From: Sipunculus nudus
Lineage: Eukaryota > Annelida > Sipuncula > Golfingiida > Sipunculidae
Direction: 5' to 3'
Assembly (NCBI GenBank): GCA_026874595.1
Contig: CM049314.1
Location: forward strand, 50,203,812-50,267,811
DNA length: 64,000 bases
In this document: one piece after another, positions 1-11,170 of the stretch
Layout of the letters: each line of letters opens with the position of its first letter
How positions within the stretch are numbered: the stretch's first letter is position 1
Notes under the pieces: generated by a model
The model's database searches: none
What the model was told of the DNA's origin: nothing
The model's input: only the letters and a program-made list of their open reading frames with translations
Translations under genes and position numbers: made by a program

Positions 1-387
1 AACACGATCTTGTATTACGCGAAAACCGAGCTGATTTCGGCGAAAACGACGTTTGTAACAGGTTCTAAATGGCTGAATGAAGCTTCTAAAACGCTTCTTT
101 CGCAATTTAAATCGGCCATTTTTGCAGAAAACACGATCTTGTATTACGCGAAAACCGAGCTGATTTCGGCGAAAACGACGTTTGTAACAGGTTCTAAATG
201 GCTGAATGAAGCTTCTAAAACGCTTCTCTCGCAATTTAAATCGTCCGTTTTTGCAGAAAACACGATCTTGTATTACGCGAAAACCGAGCTGATTTCGGCG
301 AAAACGACGTTTGTAACAGGTTCTAAATGGCTGAATGAAGCTTCTAAAACGCTTCTTTCGCAATTTAAATCGGCCGTTTTTGCAGAA

Positions 388-1163
388 AACACGATCTTGT
401 ATTACGCGAAAACCGAGCTGATTTCGGCGAAAACGAGCGTTTGTAACAGGTTCTAAATGGCTGAATGAAGCTTCTAAAACCCTTCTTTCGCAATTTAAAT
501 CGGCCGTTTTTGCAGAAAAACACGATCTTGTATTACGCGAAAACCGAGCTGATTTCGGCGAAAACGACGTTTGTAACAGGTTCTAAATGACTGAATGAAG
601 CTTCTAAAACGCTTCTTTCGCAATTTAAATCGGCCATTTTTGCAGAAAACACGATCTTGTATTACGCGAAAACCGAGCTGATTTCGGCGAAAACGACGTT
701 TGTAACAGGTTCTAAATGGCTGAATGAAGCTTCTCAAACGCTTCTTTCGCAATTTAAATCGGCCGTTTTTGCAGAAAACACGATCTTGTATTACGCGAAA
801 ACCGAGCTGATTTCGGCGAAAACGACGTTTGTAACAGGTTCTAAATGGCTGAATGAAGCTTCTAAAACGCTTCTTTCGCAATTTAAATCGGCCATTTTTG
901 CAGAAAACACGATCTTGTATTACGCGAAAACCGAGCTGATTTCGGCGAAAACGACTTTTGTAACAGGTTCTAAATCTGCTAATGAAGATCCTAAAGGGCT
1001 TCTTTCGCATCAGACAACGGCCGTTTTTGCAGAAAACACGATCTTGTATTACGCGAAAACCGAGCTCATTTCGGCCAAAACGACGTTTGTAACAGGTTCT
1101 AAATGGCTGAATGAAGCTTCTAAAACGCTTCGTTCGCAATTTAAATCGGCCATTTTTGCAGAA
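388..1163 (+). repeat. Marker block, copy 1 (six monomers, 776 bp)
   Basis: Six monomers in fixed order: one with an extra g at 437 (acgagcg for acgacg); one with five a in gcagaaaaacacg (about 516-520) and the tga variant; one with tctcaaacg; one with gccatt; the diverged monomer; and one with cttcgttcg. The two 1-bp insertions make the block 2 bp longer than 6 x 129 and shift the frame by two. Identical order and variants in four places mark copies of one ancestral block. Confidence 0.95.
906..1034 (+). repeat. Diverged satellite monomer, copy 1
   Basis: Full-length 129-bp unit in which the 45 bp at 975-1019 differ from consensus at 15 sites, while the flanking 84 bp are almost canonical (one change, acg to act). 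The break is sharp on both sides, directly after ggttctaaa and before gccgttttt. The reading frame is kept. The following monomer has the rare pair gagctc and tcggcc. A patch from another subfamily by conversion is likely. Confidence 0.9.
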
Positions 1164-3872
1164 AACACGATCTTGTATTACGCGAAAACCGAGCTGATTT
1201 CGGCGAAAACGACGTTTGTAACAGGTTCTAAATGGCTGAATGAAGCTTCTAAAACGCTTCTTTCGCAATTTAAATCGGCCGTTTTTGCAGAAAACACGAT
1301 CTTGTATTACGCGAAAACCGAGCTGATTTCGGCGAAAACGACGTTTGTAACAGGTTCTAAATGGCTGAATGAAGCTTCTAAAACGCTTCTTTCGCAATTT
1401 AAATCGGCCGTTTTTGCAGAAAACACGATCTTGTATTACGCGAAAACCGAGCTGATTTCGGCGAAAACGACGTTTGTAACAGGTTCTAAATGGCTGAATG
1501 AAGCTTCTAAAACGCTTCTTTCGCAATTTAAATCGGCCGTTTTTGCAGAAAACACGATCTTGTATTACGCGAAAACCGAGCTGATTTCGGCGAAAACGAC
1601 GTTTGTTACAGGTTCTAAATGACTGAATGAAGCTTCTAAAACGCTTCTTTCGCAATTTAAATCGGCCGTTTTTGCAGAAAACACGATCTTGTATTACGCG
1701 AAAACCGAGCTGATTTCGGCGAAAACGACGTTTGTAACAGGTTCTAAATGGCTGAATGAAGCTTCTAAAACGCTTCTTTCGCAATTTAAATCGGCCGTTT
1801 TTGCAGAAAACACGATCTTGTATTACGCGAAAACCGAGCTGATTTCGGCTAAAACGACGTTTGTAACAGGTTCTAAATGGCTGAATGAAGCTTCTAAAAC
1901 GCTTCTTTCGCAATTTAAATCGGCCGTTTTTGCAGAAAACACGATCTTGTATTACGCGAAAACCGAGCTGATTTCGGCGAAAACGACGTTTGTTACAGGT
2001 TCTAAATGACTGAATGAAGCTTCTAAAACGCTTCTTTCGCAATTTAAATCGGCCGTTTTTGCAGAAAACACGATCTTGTATTACGCGAAAACCGAGCTGA
2101 TTTCGGCGAAAACGACGTTTGTAACAGGTTCTAAATGACTGAATGAAGCTTCTAAAACGCTTCTTTCGCAATTTAAATCGGCCGTTTTTGCAGAAAACAC
2201 GATCTTGTATTACGCGAAAACCGAGCTGATTTCGGCGAAAACGACGTTTGTAACAGGTTCTAAATGGCTGAATGAAGCTTCTAAAACGCTTCTTTCGCAA
2301 TTTAAATCGGCCGTTTTTGCAGAAAACACGATCTTGTATTACGCGAAAACCGAGCTGATTTCGTCGAAAACGACGTTTGTAACAGGTTCTAAATGACTGA
2401 ATGAAGCTTCTAAAACGCTTCTTTCGCAATTTAAATCGGCCATTTTTGCAGAAAACACGATCTTGTATTACGCGAAAACCGAGCTGATTTCGGCGAAAAC
2501 TACGTTTGTAACAGGTTCTAAATGGCTGAATGAAGCTTCTAAAACGCTTCTTTCGCAATTTAAATCGGCCATTTTTGCAGAAAACACGATCTTGTATTAC
2601 GCGAAAACCGAGCTGATTTCGGCGAAAACGACGTTTGTAACAGGTTCTAAATGGCTGAATGAAGCTTCTCAAACGCTTCTTTCGCAATTTAAATCGGCCG
2701 TTTTTGCAGAAAACACGATCTTGTATTACGCGAAAACCGAGCTGATTTCGGCGAAAACGACGTTTGTAACAGGTTCTAAATGGCTGAATGAAGCTTCTAA
2801 AACGCTTCTTTCGCAATTTAAATCGGCCGTTTTTGCAGAAAACACGATCTTGTATTACGCGAAAACCGAGCCGATTTCGGCGAAAACGACGTTTGTAACA
2901 GGTTCTAAATGGCTGAATGAAGCTTCTAAAACGCTTCTTTCGCAATTTAAATCGGCCGTTTTTGCAGAAAACACGATCTTGTATTACGCGAAAACCGAGC
3001 CTATTTCGGCGAAAACGACGTTTGTAACAGGTTCTAAATGGCTGAATGAAGCTTCTAAAACGCTTCTTTCGCAATTTAAATCGGCCGTTTTTGCAGAAAA
3101 CACGATCTTGTATTACGCGAAAACCGAGCTGATTTCGGCGAAAACGACGTTTGTAACAGGTTCTAAATGGCTGAATGAAGCTTCTAAAACGCTTCTTTCG
3201 CAATTTAAATCGGCCGTTTTTGCAGAAAACACGATCTTGTATTACGCGAAAACCGAGCTGATTTCGGCGAAAACGACGTTTGTAACAGGTTCTAAATGGC
3301 TGAATGAAGCTTCTAAAACGCTTCTTTCGCAATTTAAATCGGCCGTTTTTGCAGAAAACACGATCTTGTATTACGCGAAAACCGAGCTGATTTCGGCGAA
3401 AACGACGTTTGTTACAGGTTCTAAATGACTGAATGAAGCTTCTAAAACGCTTCTTTCGCAATTTAAATCGGCCGTTTTTGCAGAAAACACGATCTTGTAT
3501 TACGCGAAAACCGAGCTGATTTCGGCGAAAACGACGTTTGTAACAGGTTCTAAATGACTGAATGAAGCTTCTAAAACGCTTCTTTCGCAATTTAAATCGG
3601 CCGTTTTTGCAGAAAACACGATCTTGTATTACGCGAAAACCGAGCTGATTTCGGCGAAAACGACGTTTGTAACAGGTTCTAAATGGCTGAATGAAGCTTC
3701 TAAAACGCTTCTTTCGCAATTTAAATCGGCCGTTTTTGCAGAAAACACGATCTTGTATTACGCGAAAACCGAGCTGATTTCGGCGAAAACGACGTTTGTA
3801 ACAGGTTCTAAATGGCTGAATGAAGCTTCTAAAACGCTTCTTTCGCAATTTAAATCGGCCGTTTTTGCAGAA

Positions 3873-4904
3873 AACACGATCTTGTATTACGCGAAAACCG
3901 AGCTGATTTCGGCGAAAACGACGTTTGTAACAGGTTCTAAATGGCTGAATGAAGCTTCTAAAACGCTTCTCTCGCAATTTAAATCGTCCGTTTTTGCAGA
4001 AAACACGATCTTGTATTACGCGAAAACCGAGCTGATTTCGGCGAAAACGACGTTTGTAACAGGTTCTAAATGGCTGAATGAAGCTTCTAAAACGCTTCTT
4101 TCGCAATTTAAATCGGCCGTTTTTGCAGAAAACACGATCTTGTATTACGCGAAAACCGAGCTGATTTCGGCGAAAACGACGTTTGTAACAGGTTCTAAAT
4201 GGCTGAATGAAGCTTTTAAAACCCTTCTTTCGCAATTTAAATCGGCCATTTTTGCAGAAAACACGATCTTGTATTACGCGAAAACCGAGCTGATTTCGGC
4301 GAAAACGACGTTTGTAACAGGTTCTAAATGGCTGAATGAAGCTTCTAAAACACTTCTTTCGCAATTTAAATCGGCCATTTTTGCAGAAAACACGATCTTG
4401 TATTACGCGAAAACCGAGCTGATTACGGCGAAAACGACGTTTGTAACAGGTTCTAAATGGCTGAATGAAGCTTCTAAAACCCTTCTTTCGCAATTTAAAT
4501 CGGCCATTTTTGCAGAAAACACGATCTTGTATTACGCGAAAACCGAGCTGATTTCGGCGAAAACGACGTTTGTAACAGGTTCTAAATGGCTGAATGAAGC
4601 TTCTAAAACGCTTCTTTCGCAATTTAAATCGGCCGTTTTTGCAGAAAACACGATCTTGTATTACGCGAAAACCGAGCTGATTTCGGCGAAAACGACGTTT
4701 GTAACAGGTTCTAAATGGCTGAATGAAGCTTCTAAAACGCTTCTTTCGCAATTTAAATCGGCCATTTTTGCAGAAAACACGATCTTGTATTACGCGAAAA
4801 CCGAGCTGATTTCGGCGAAAACGACGTTTGTAACAGGTTCTAAATGGCTGAATGAAGCTTCTAAAACGCTTCTCTCGCAATTTAAATCGTCCGTTTTTGC
4901 AGAA
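3873..4904 (+). repeat. Eight-monomer variant block (1032 bp), copy 1
   Basis: Ordered subtypes: ctc/tcgtcc; plain; gcttttaaaaccc with gccatt; aaaacactt with gccatt; gattacggcg with aaaaccctt; plain; gccatt; ctc/tcgtcc. It lies directly upstream of marker-block copy 2, one plain monomer away. The end of an equivalent block occupies 1-258 at the window start. Confidence 0.9.
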
Positions 4905-5033
4905 AACACGATCTTGTATTACGCGAAAACCGAGCTGATTTCGGCGAAAACGACGTTTGTAACAGGTTCTAAATGGCTGAATGAAGCTTCTAAAACGCTT
5001 CTTTCGCAATTTAAATCGGCCGTTTTTGCAGAA

Positions 5034-5809
5034 AACACGATCTTGTATTACGCGAAAACCGAGCTGATTTCGGCGAAAACGAGCGTTTGTAACAGGTTCT
5101 AAATGGCTGAATGAAGCTTCTAAAACCCTTCTTTCGCAATTTAAATCGGCCGTTTTTGCAGAAAAACACGATCTTGTATTACGCGAAAACCGAGCTGATT
5201 TCGGCGAAAACGACGTTTGTAACAGGTTCTAAATGACTGAATGAAGCTTCTAAAACGCTTCTTTCGCAATTTAAATCGGCCATTTTTGCAGAAAACACGA
5301 TCTTGTATTACGCGAAAACCGAGCTGATTTCGGCGAAAACGACGTTTGTAACAGGTTCTAAATGGCTGAATGAAGCTTCTCAAACGCTTCTTTCGCAATT
5401 TAAATCGGCCGTTTTTGCAGAAAACACGATCTTGTATTACGCGAAAACCGAGCTGATTTCGGCGAAAACGACGTTTGTAACAGGTTCTAAATGGCTGAAT
5501 GAAGCTTCTAAAACGCTTCTTTCGCAATTTAAATCGGCCATTTTTGCAGAAAACACGATCTTGTATTACGCGAAAACCGAGCTGATTTCGGCGAAAACGA
5601 CTTTTGTAACAGGTTCTAAATCTGCTAATGAAGATCCTAAAGGGCTTCTTTCGCATCAGACAACGGCCGTTTTTGCAGAAAACACGATCTTGTATTACGC
5701 GAAAACCGAGCTCATTTCGGCCAAAACGACGTTTGTAACAGGTTCTAAATGGCTGAATGAAGCTTCTAAAACGCTTCGTTCGCAATTTAAATCGGCCATT
5801 TTTGCAGAA
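5034..5809 (+). repeat. Marker block, copy 2
   Basis: Same six-monomer order and both insertions (g at 5083, aaaaa at about 5162-5166). It lies 4646 bp after copy 1, i.e. 36 monomers plus 2 bp. Confidence 0.95.
5552..5680 (+). repeat. Diverged satellite monomer, copy 2
   Basis: Same 45-bp diverged core, at 5621-5665, in marker-block copy 2. I see no difference from the first copy. Confidence 0.9.
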
Positions 5810-7042
5810 AACACGATCTTGTATTACGCGAAAACCGAGCTGATTTCGGCGAAAACGACGTTTGTAACAGGTTCTAAATGGCTGAATGAAGCTTCTAAAA
5901 CGCTTCTTTCGCAATTTAAATCGGCCGTTTTTGCAGAAAACACGATCTTGTATTACGCGAAAACCGAGCTGATTTCGGCTAAAACGACGTTTGTAACAGG
6001 TTCTAAATGGCTGAATGAAGCTTCTAAAACGCTTCTTTCGCAATTTAAATCGGCCGTTTTTGCAGAAAACACGATCTTGTATTACGCGAAAACCGAGCTG
6101 ATTTCGGCGAAAACAACGTTTGTAACAGGTTCTAAATGGCTGAATGAAGCTTCTAAAACGCTTCTTTCGCAATTTAAATCGGCCGTTTTTGCAGAAAACA
6201 CGATCTTGTATTACGCGAAAACCGAGCTGATTTCGGCGAAAACGACGTTTGTAACAGGTTCTAAATGGCTGAATGAAGCTTCTAAAACGCTTCTTTCGCA
6301 ATTTAAATCGGCCGTTTTTGCAGAAAACACGATCTTGTATTACGCGAAAACCGAGCTGATTTCGGCGAAAACGACGTTTGTAACAGGTTCTAAATGGCTG
6401 AATGAAGCTTCTAAAACGCTTCTTTCGCAATTTAAATCGGCCGTTTTTGCAGAAAACACGATCTTGTATTACGCGAAAACCGAGCTGATTTCGGCGAAAA
6501 CGACGTTTGTAACAGGTTCTAAATGGCTGAATGAAGCTTCTAAAACGCTTCTTTCGCAATTTAAATCGGCCGTTTTTGCAGAAAACACGATCTTGTATTA
6601 CGCGAAAACCGAGCTGATTTCGGCGAAAACGACGTTTGTAACAGGTTCTAAATGGCTGAATGAAGCTTCTAAAACGCTTCTTTCGCAATTTAAATCGGCC
6701 GTTTTTGCAGAAAACACGATCTTGTATTACGCGAAAACCGAGCTGATTTCGGCGAAAACGACGTTTGTAACAGGTTCTAAATGGCTGAATGAAGCTTCTA
6801 AAACGCTTCTTTCGCAATTTAAATCGGCCGTTTTTGCAGAAAACACGATCTTGTATTACGCGAAAACCGAGCTGATTTCGGCGAAAACGACGTTTGTTAC
6901 AGGTTCTAAATGACTGAATGAAGCTTCTAAAACGCTTCTTTCGCAATTTAAATCGGCCGTTTTTGCAGAAAACACGATCTTGTATTACGCGAAAACCGAG
7001 CTGATTTCGGCGAAAACGACGTTTGTAACAGGTTCTAAATGA

Positions 7043-8203
7043 CTGAATGAAGCTTCTAAAACGCTTCTTTCCCAATTTAAATCGGCCATTTTTGCAGAAA
7101 ACACGATCTTGTATTACGCGAAAACCGAGCTGATTTCGGCGAAAACGACGTTTGTAACAGGTTCTAAATGGCTGAATGAAGCTTCTAAAACGCTTCTCTC
7201 GCAATTTAAATCGGCCGTTTTTGCAGAAAACACGATCTTGTATTACGCGAAAACCGAGCTGATTTCGGCGAAAACGACGTTTGTAACAGGTTCTAAATGG
7301 CTGAATGAAGCTTCTAAAACGCTTCTTTCGCAATTTAAATCGGCCGTTTTTGCAGAAAACACGATCTTGTATTACGCGAAAACCGAGCTGATTTCGGCGA
7401 AAACGACGTTTGTTACAGGTTCTAAATGACTGAATGAAGCTTCTAAAACGCTTCTTTCGCAATTTAAATCGGCCGTTTTTGCAGAAAACACGATCTTGTA
7501 TTACGCGAAAACCGAGCTGATTTCGGCGAAAACGACGTTTGTAACAGGTTCTAAATGGCTGAATGAAGCTTCTAAAACGCTTCTTTCGCAATTTAAATCG
7601 GCCGTTTTTGCAGAAAACACGATCTTGTATTACGCGAAAACCGAGCTGATTTCGGCTAAAACGACGTTTGTAACAGGTTCTAAATGGCTGAATGAAGCTT
7701 CTAAAACGCTTCTTTCGCAATTTAAATCGGCCGTTTTTGCAGAAAACACGATCTTGTATTACGCGAAAACCGAGCTGATTTCGGCGAAAACGACGTTTGT
7801 TACAGGTTCTAAATGACTGAATGAAGCTTCTAAAACGCTTCTTTCGCAATTTAAATCGGCCGTTTTTGCAGAAAACACGATCTTGTATTACGCGAAAACC
7901 GAGCTGATTTCGGCGAAAACGACGTTTGTAACAGGTTCTAAATGACTGAATGAAGCTTCTAAAACGCTTCTTTCGCAATTTAAATCGGCCGTTTTTGCAG
8001 AAAACACGATCTTGTATTACGCGAAAACCGAGCTGATTTCGGCGAAAACGACGTTTGTAACAGGTTCTAAATGGCTGAATGAAGCTTCTAAAACGCTTCT
8101 TTCGCAATTTAAATCGGCCGTTTTTGCAGAAAACACGATCTTGTATTACGCGAAAACCGAGCTGATTTCGTCGAAAACGACGTTTGTAACAGGTTCTAAA
8201 TGA
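7043..8203 (+). repeat. Nine-monomer module, copy 1
   Basis: Order: gccatt; ctc; plain with gtt/tga (stop about 7429); plain; gct; gtt/tga (about 7816); tga (about 7945); plain; tcg/tga (about 8203). The last three stops at spacings of 129 and 258 bp form a three-stop motif that recurs at least a dozen times in the left arm. This copy has a private tcg-to-tcc change at 7073. Confidence 0.85.
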
Positions 8204-10009
8204 CTGAATGAAGCTTCTAAAACGCTTCTTTCGCAATTTAAATCGGCCGTTTTTGCAGAAAACACGATCTTGTATTACGCGAAAACCGAGCTGATTTCGG
8301 CGAAAACGACGTTTGTAACAGGTTCTAAATGGCTGAATGAAGCTTCTAAAACGCTTCTTTCGCAATTTAAATCGGCCGTTTTTGCAGAAAACACGATCTT
8401 GTATTACGCGAAAACCGAGCTGATTTCGTCGAAAACGACGTTTGTAACAGGTTCTAAATGACTGAATGAAGCTTCTAAAACGCTTCTTTCGCAATTTAAA
8501 TCGGCCGTTTTTGCAGAAAACACGATCTTGTATTACGCGAAAACCGAGCTGATTTCGGCGAAAACGACGTTTGTAACAGGTTCTAAATGGCTGAATGAAG
8601 CTTCTAAAACGCTTCTTTCGCAATTTAAATCGGCCGTTTTTGCAGAAAACACGATCTTGTATTACGCGAAAACCGAGCTGATTTCGGCGAAAACGACGTT
8701 TGTAACAGGTTCTAAATGGCTGAATGAAGCTTCTAAAACGCTTCTTTCGCAATTTAAATCGGCCGTTTTTGCAGAAAACACGATCTTGTATTACGCGAAA
8801 ACCGAGCTGATTTCGGCGAAAACGACGTTTGTAACAGGTTCTAAATGGCTGAATGAAGCTTCTAAAACGCTTCTTTCGCAATTTAAATCGGCCGTTTTTG
8901 CAGAAAACACGATCTTGTATTACGCGAAAACCGAGCTGATTTCGGCGAAAACGACGTTTGTTACAGGTTCTAAATGACTGAATGAAGCTTCTAAAACGCT
9001 TCTTTCGCAATTTAAATCGGCCGTTTTTGCAGAAAACACGATCTTGTATTACGCGAAAACCGAGCTGATTTCGGCGAAAACGACGTTTGTAACAGGTTCT
9101 AAATGACTGAATGAAGCTTCTAAAACGCTTCTTTCGCAATTTAAATCGGCCATTTTTGCAGAAAACACGATCTTGTATTACGCGAAAACCGAGCTGATTT
9201 CGGCGAAAACGACGTTTGTAACAGGTTCTAAATGGCTGAATGAAGCTTCTAAAACGCTTCTCTCGCAATTTAAATCGGCCGTTTTTGCAGAAAACACGAT
9301 CTTGTATTACGCGAAAACCGAGCTGATTTCGTCGAAAACGACGTTTGTAACAGGTTCTAAATGACTGAATGAAGCTTCTAAAACGCTTCTTTCGCAATTT
9401 AAATCGGCCGTTTTTGCAGAAAACACGATCTTGTATTACGCGAAAACCGAGCTGATTTCGGCGAAAACGACGTTTGTAACAGGTTCTAAATGGCTGAATG
9501 AAGCTTCTAAAACGCTTCTTTCGCAATTTAAATCGGCCGTTTTTGCAGAAAACACGATCTTGTATTACGCGAAAACCGAGCTGATTTCGGCGAAAACGAC
9601 GTTTGTAACAGGTTCTAAATGGCTGAATGAAGCTTCTAAAACGCTTCTTTCGCAATTTAAATCGGCCGTTTTTGCAGAAAACACGATCTTGTATTACGCG
9701 AAAACCGAGCTGATTTCGGCGAAAACGACGTTTGTAACAGGTTCTAAATGGCTGAATGAAGCTTCTAAAACGCTTCTTTCGCAATTTAAATCGGCCGTTT
9801 TTGCAGAAAACACGATCTTGTATTACGCGAAAACCGAGCTGATTTCGGCGAAAACGACGTTTGTTACAGGTTCTAAATGACTGAATGAAGCTTCTAAAAC
9901 GCTTCTTTCGCAATTTAAATCGGCCGTTTTTGCAGAAAACACGATCTTGTATTACGCGAAAACCGAGCTGATTTCGGCGAAAACGACGTTTGTAACAGGT
10001 TCTAAATGA

Positions 10010-11170
10010 CTGAATGAAGCTTCTAAAACGCTTCTTTCGCAATTTAAATCGGCCATTTTTGCAGAAAACACGATCTTGTATTACGCGAAAACCGAGCTGA
10101 TTTCGGCGAAAACGACGTTTGTAACAGGTTCTAAATGGCTGAATGAAGCTTCTAAAACGCTTCTCTCGCAATTTAAATCGGCCGTTTTTGCAGAAAACAC
10201 GATCTTGTATTACGCGAAAACCGAGCTGATTTCGGCGAAAACGACGTTTGTAACAGGTTCTAAATGGCTGAATGAAGCTTCTAAAACGCTTCTTTCGCAA
10301 TTTAAATCGGCCGTTTTTGCAGAAAACACGATCTTGTATTACGCGAAAACCGAGCTGATTTCGGCGAAAACGACGTTTGTTACAGGTTCTAAATGACTGA
10401 ATGAAGCTTCTAAAACGCTTCTTTCGCAATTTAAATCGGCCGGTTTTGCAGAAAACACGATCTTGTATTACGCGAAAACCGAGCTGATTTCGGCGAAAAC
10501 GACGTTTGTAACAGGTTCTAAATGGCTGAATGAAGCTTCTAAAACGCTTCTTTCGCAATTTAAATCGGCCGTTTTTGCAGAAAACACGATCTTGTATTAC
10601 GCGAAAACCGAGCTGATTTCGGCTAAAACGACGTTTGTAACAGGTTCTAAATGGCTGAATGAAGCTTCTAAAACGCTTCTTTCGCAATTTAAATCGGCCG
10701 TTTTTGCAGAAAACACGATCTTGTATTACGCGAAAACCGAGCTGATTTCGGCGAAAACGACGTTTGTTACAGGTTCTAAATGACTGAATGAAGCTTCTAA
10801 AACGCTTCTTTCGCAATTTAAATCGGCCGTTTTTGCAGAAAACACGATCTTGTATTACGCGAAAACCGAGCTGATTTCGGCGAAAACGACGTTTGTAACA
10901 GGTTCTAAATGACTGAATGAAGCTTCTAAAACGCTTCTTTCGCAATTTAAATCGGCCGTTTTTGCAGAAAACACGATCTTGTATTACGCGAAAACCGAGC
11001 TGATTTCGGCGAAAACGACGTTTGTAACAGGTTCTAAATGGCTGAATGAAGCTTCTAAAACGCTTCTTTCGCAATTTAAATCGGCCGTTTTTGCAGAAAA
11101 CACGATCTTGTATTACGCGAAAACCGAGCTGATTTCGTCGAAAACGACGTTTGTAACAGGTTCTAAATGA
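10010..11170 (+). repeat. Nine-monomer module, copy 2
   Basis: Same order and stop positions, 2967 bp (23 monomers) after copy 1. It has a private gtt-to-ggt change at about 10443. Confidence 0.85.

Noticed and set aside
388-516. CENP-B-box-like motif (tttcggcgaaaacgac) in each monomer
   Set aside because: It matches seven of the nine core bases of the mammalian box, but two other sites on the opposite strand match equally well, so the hit is at chance level given the frequent TTCG.
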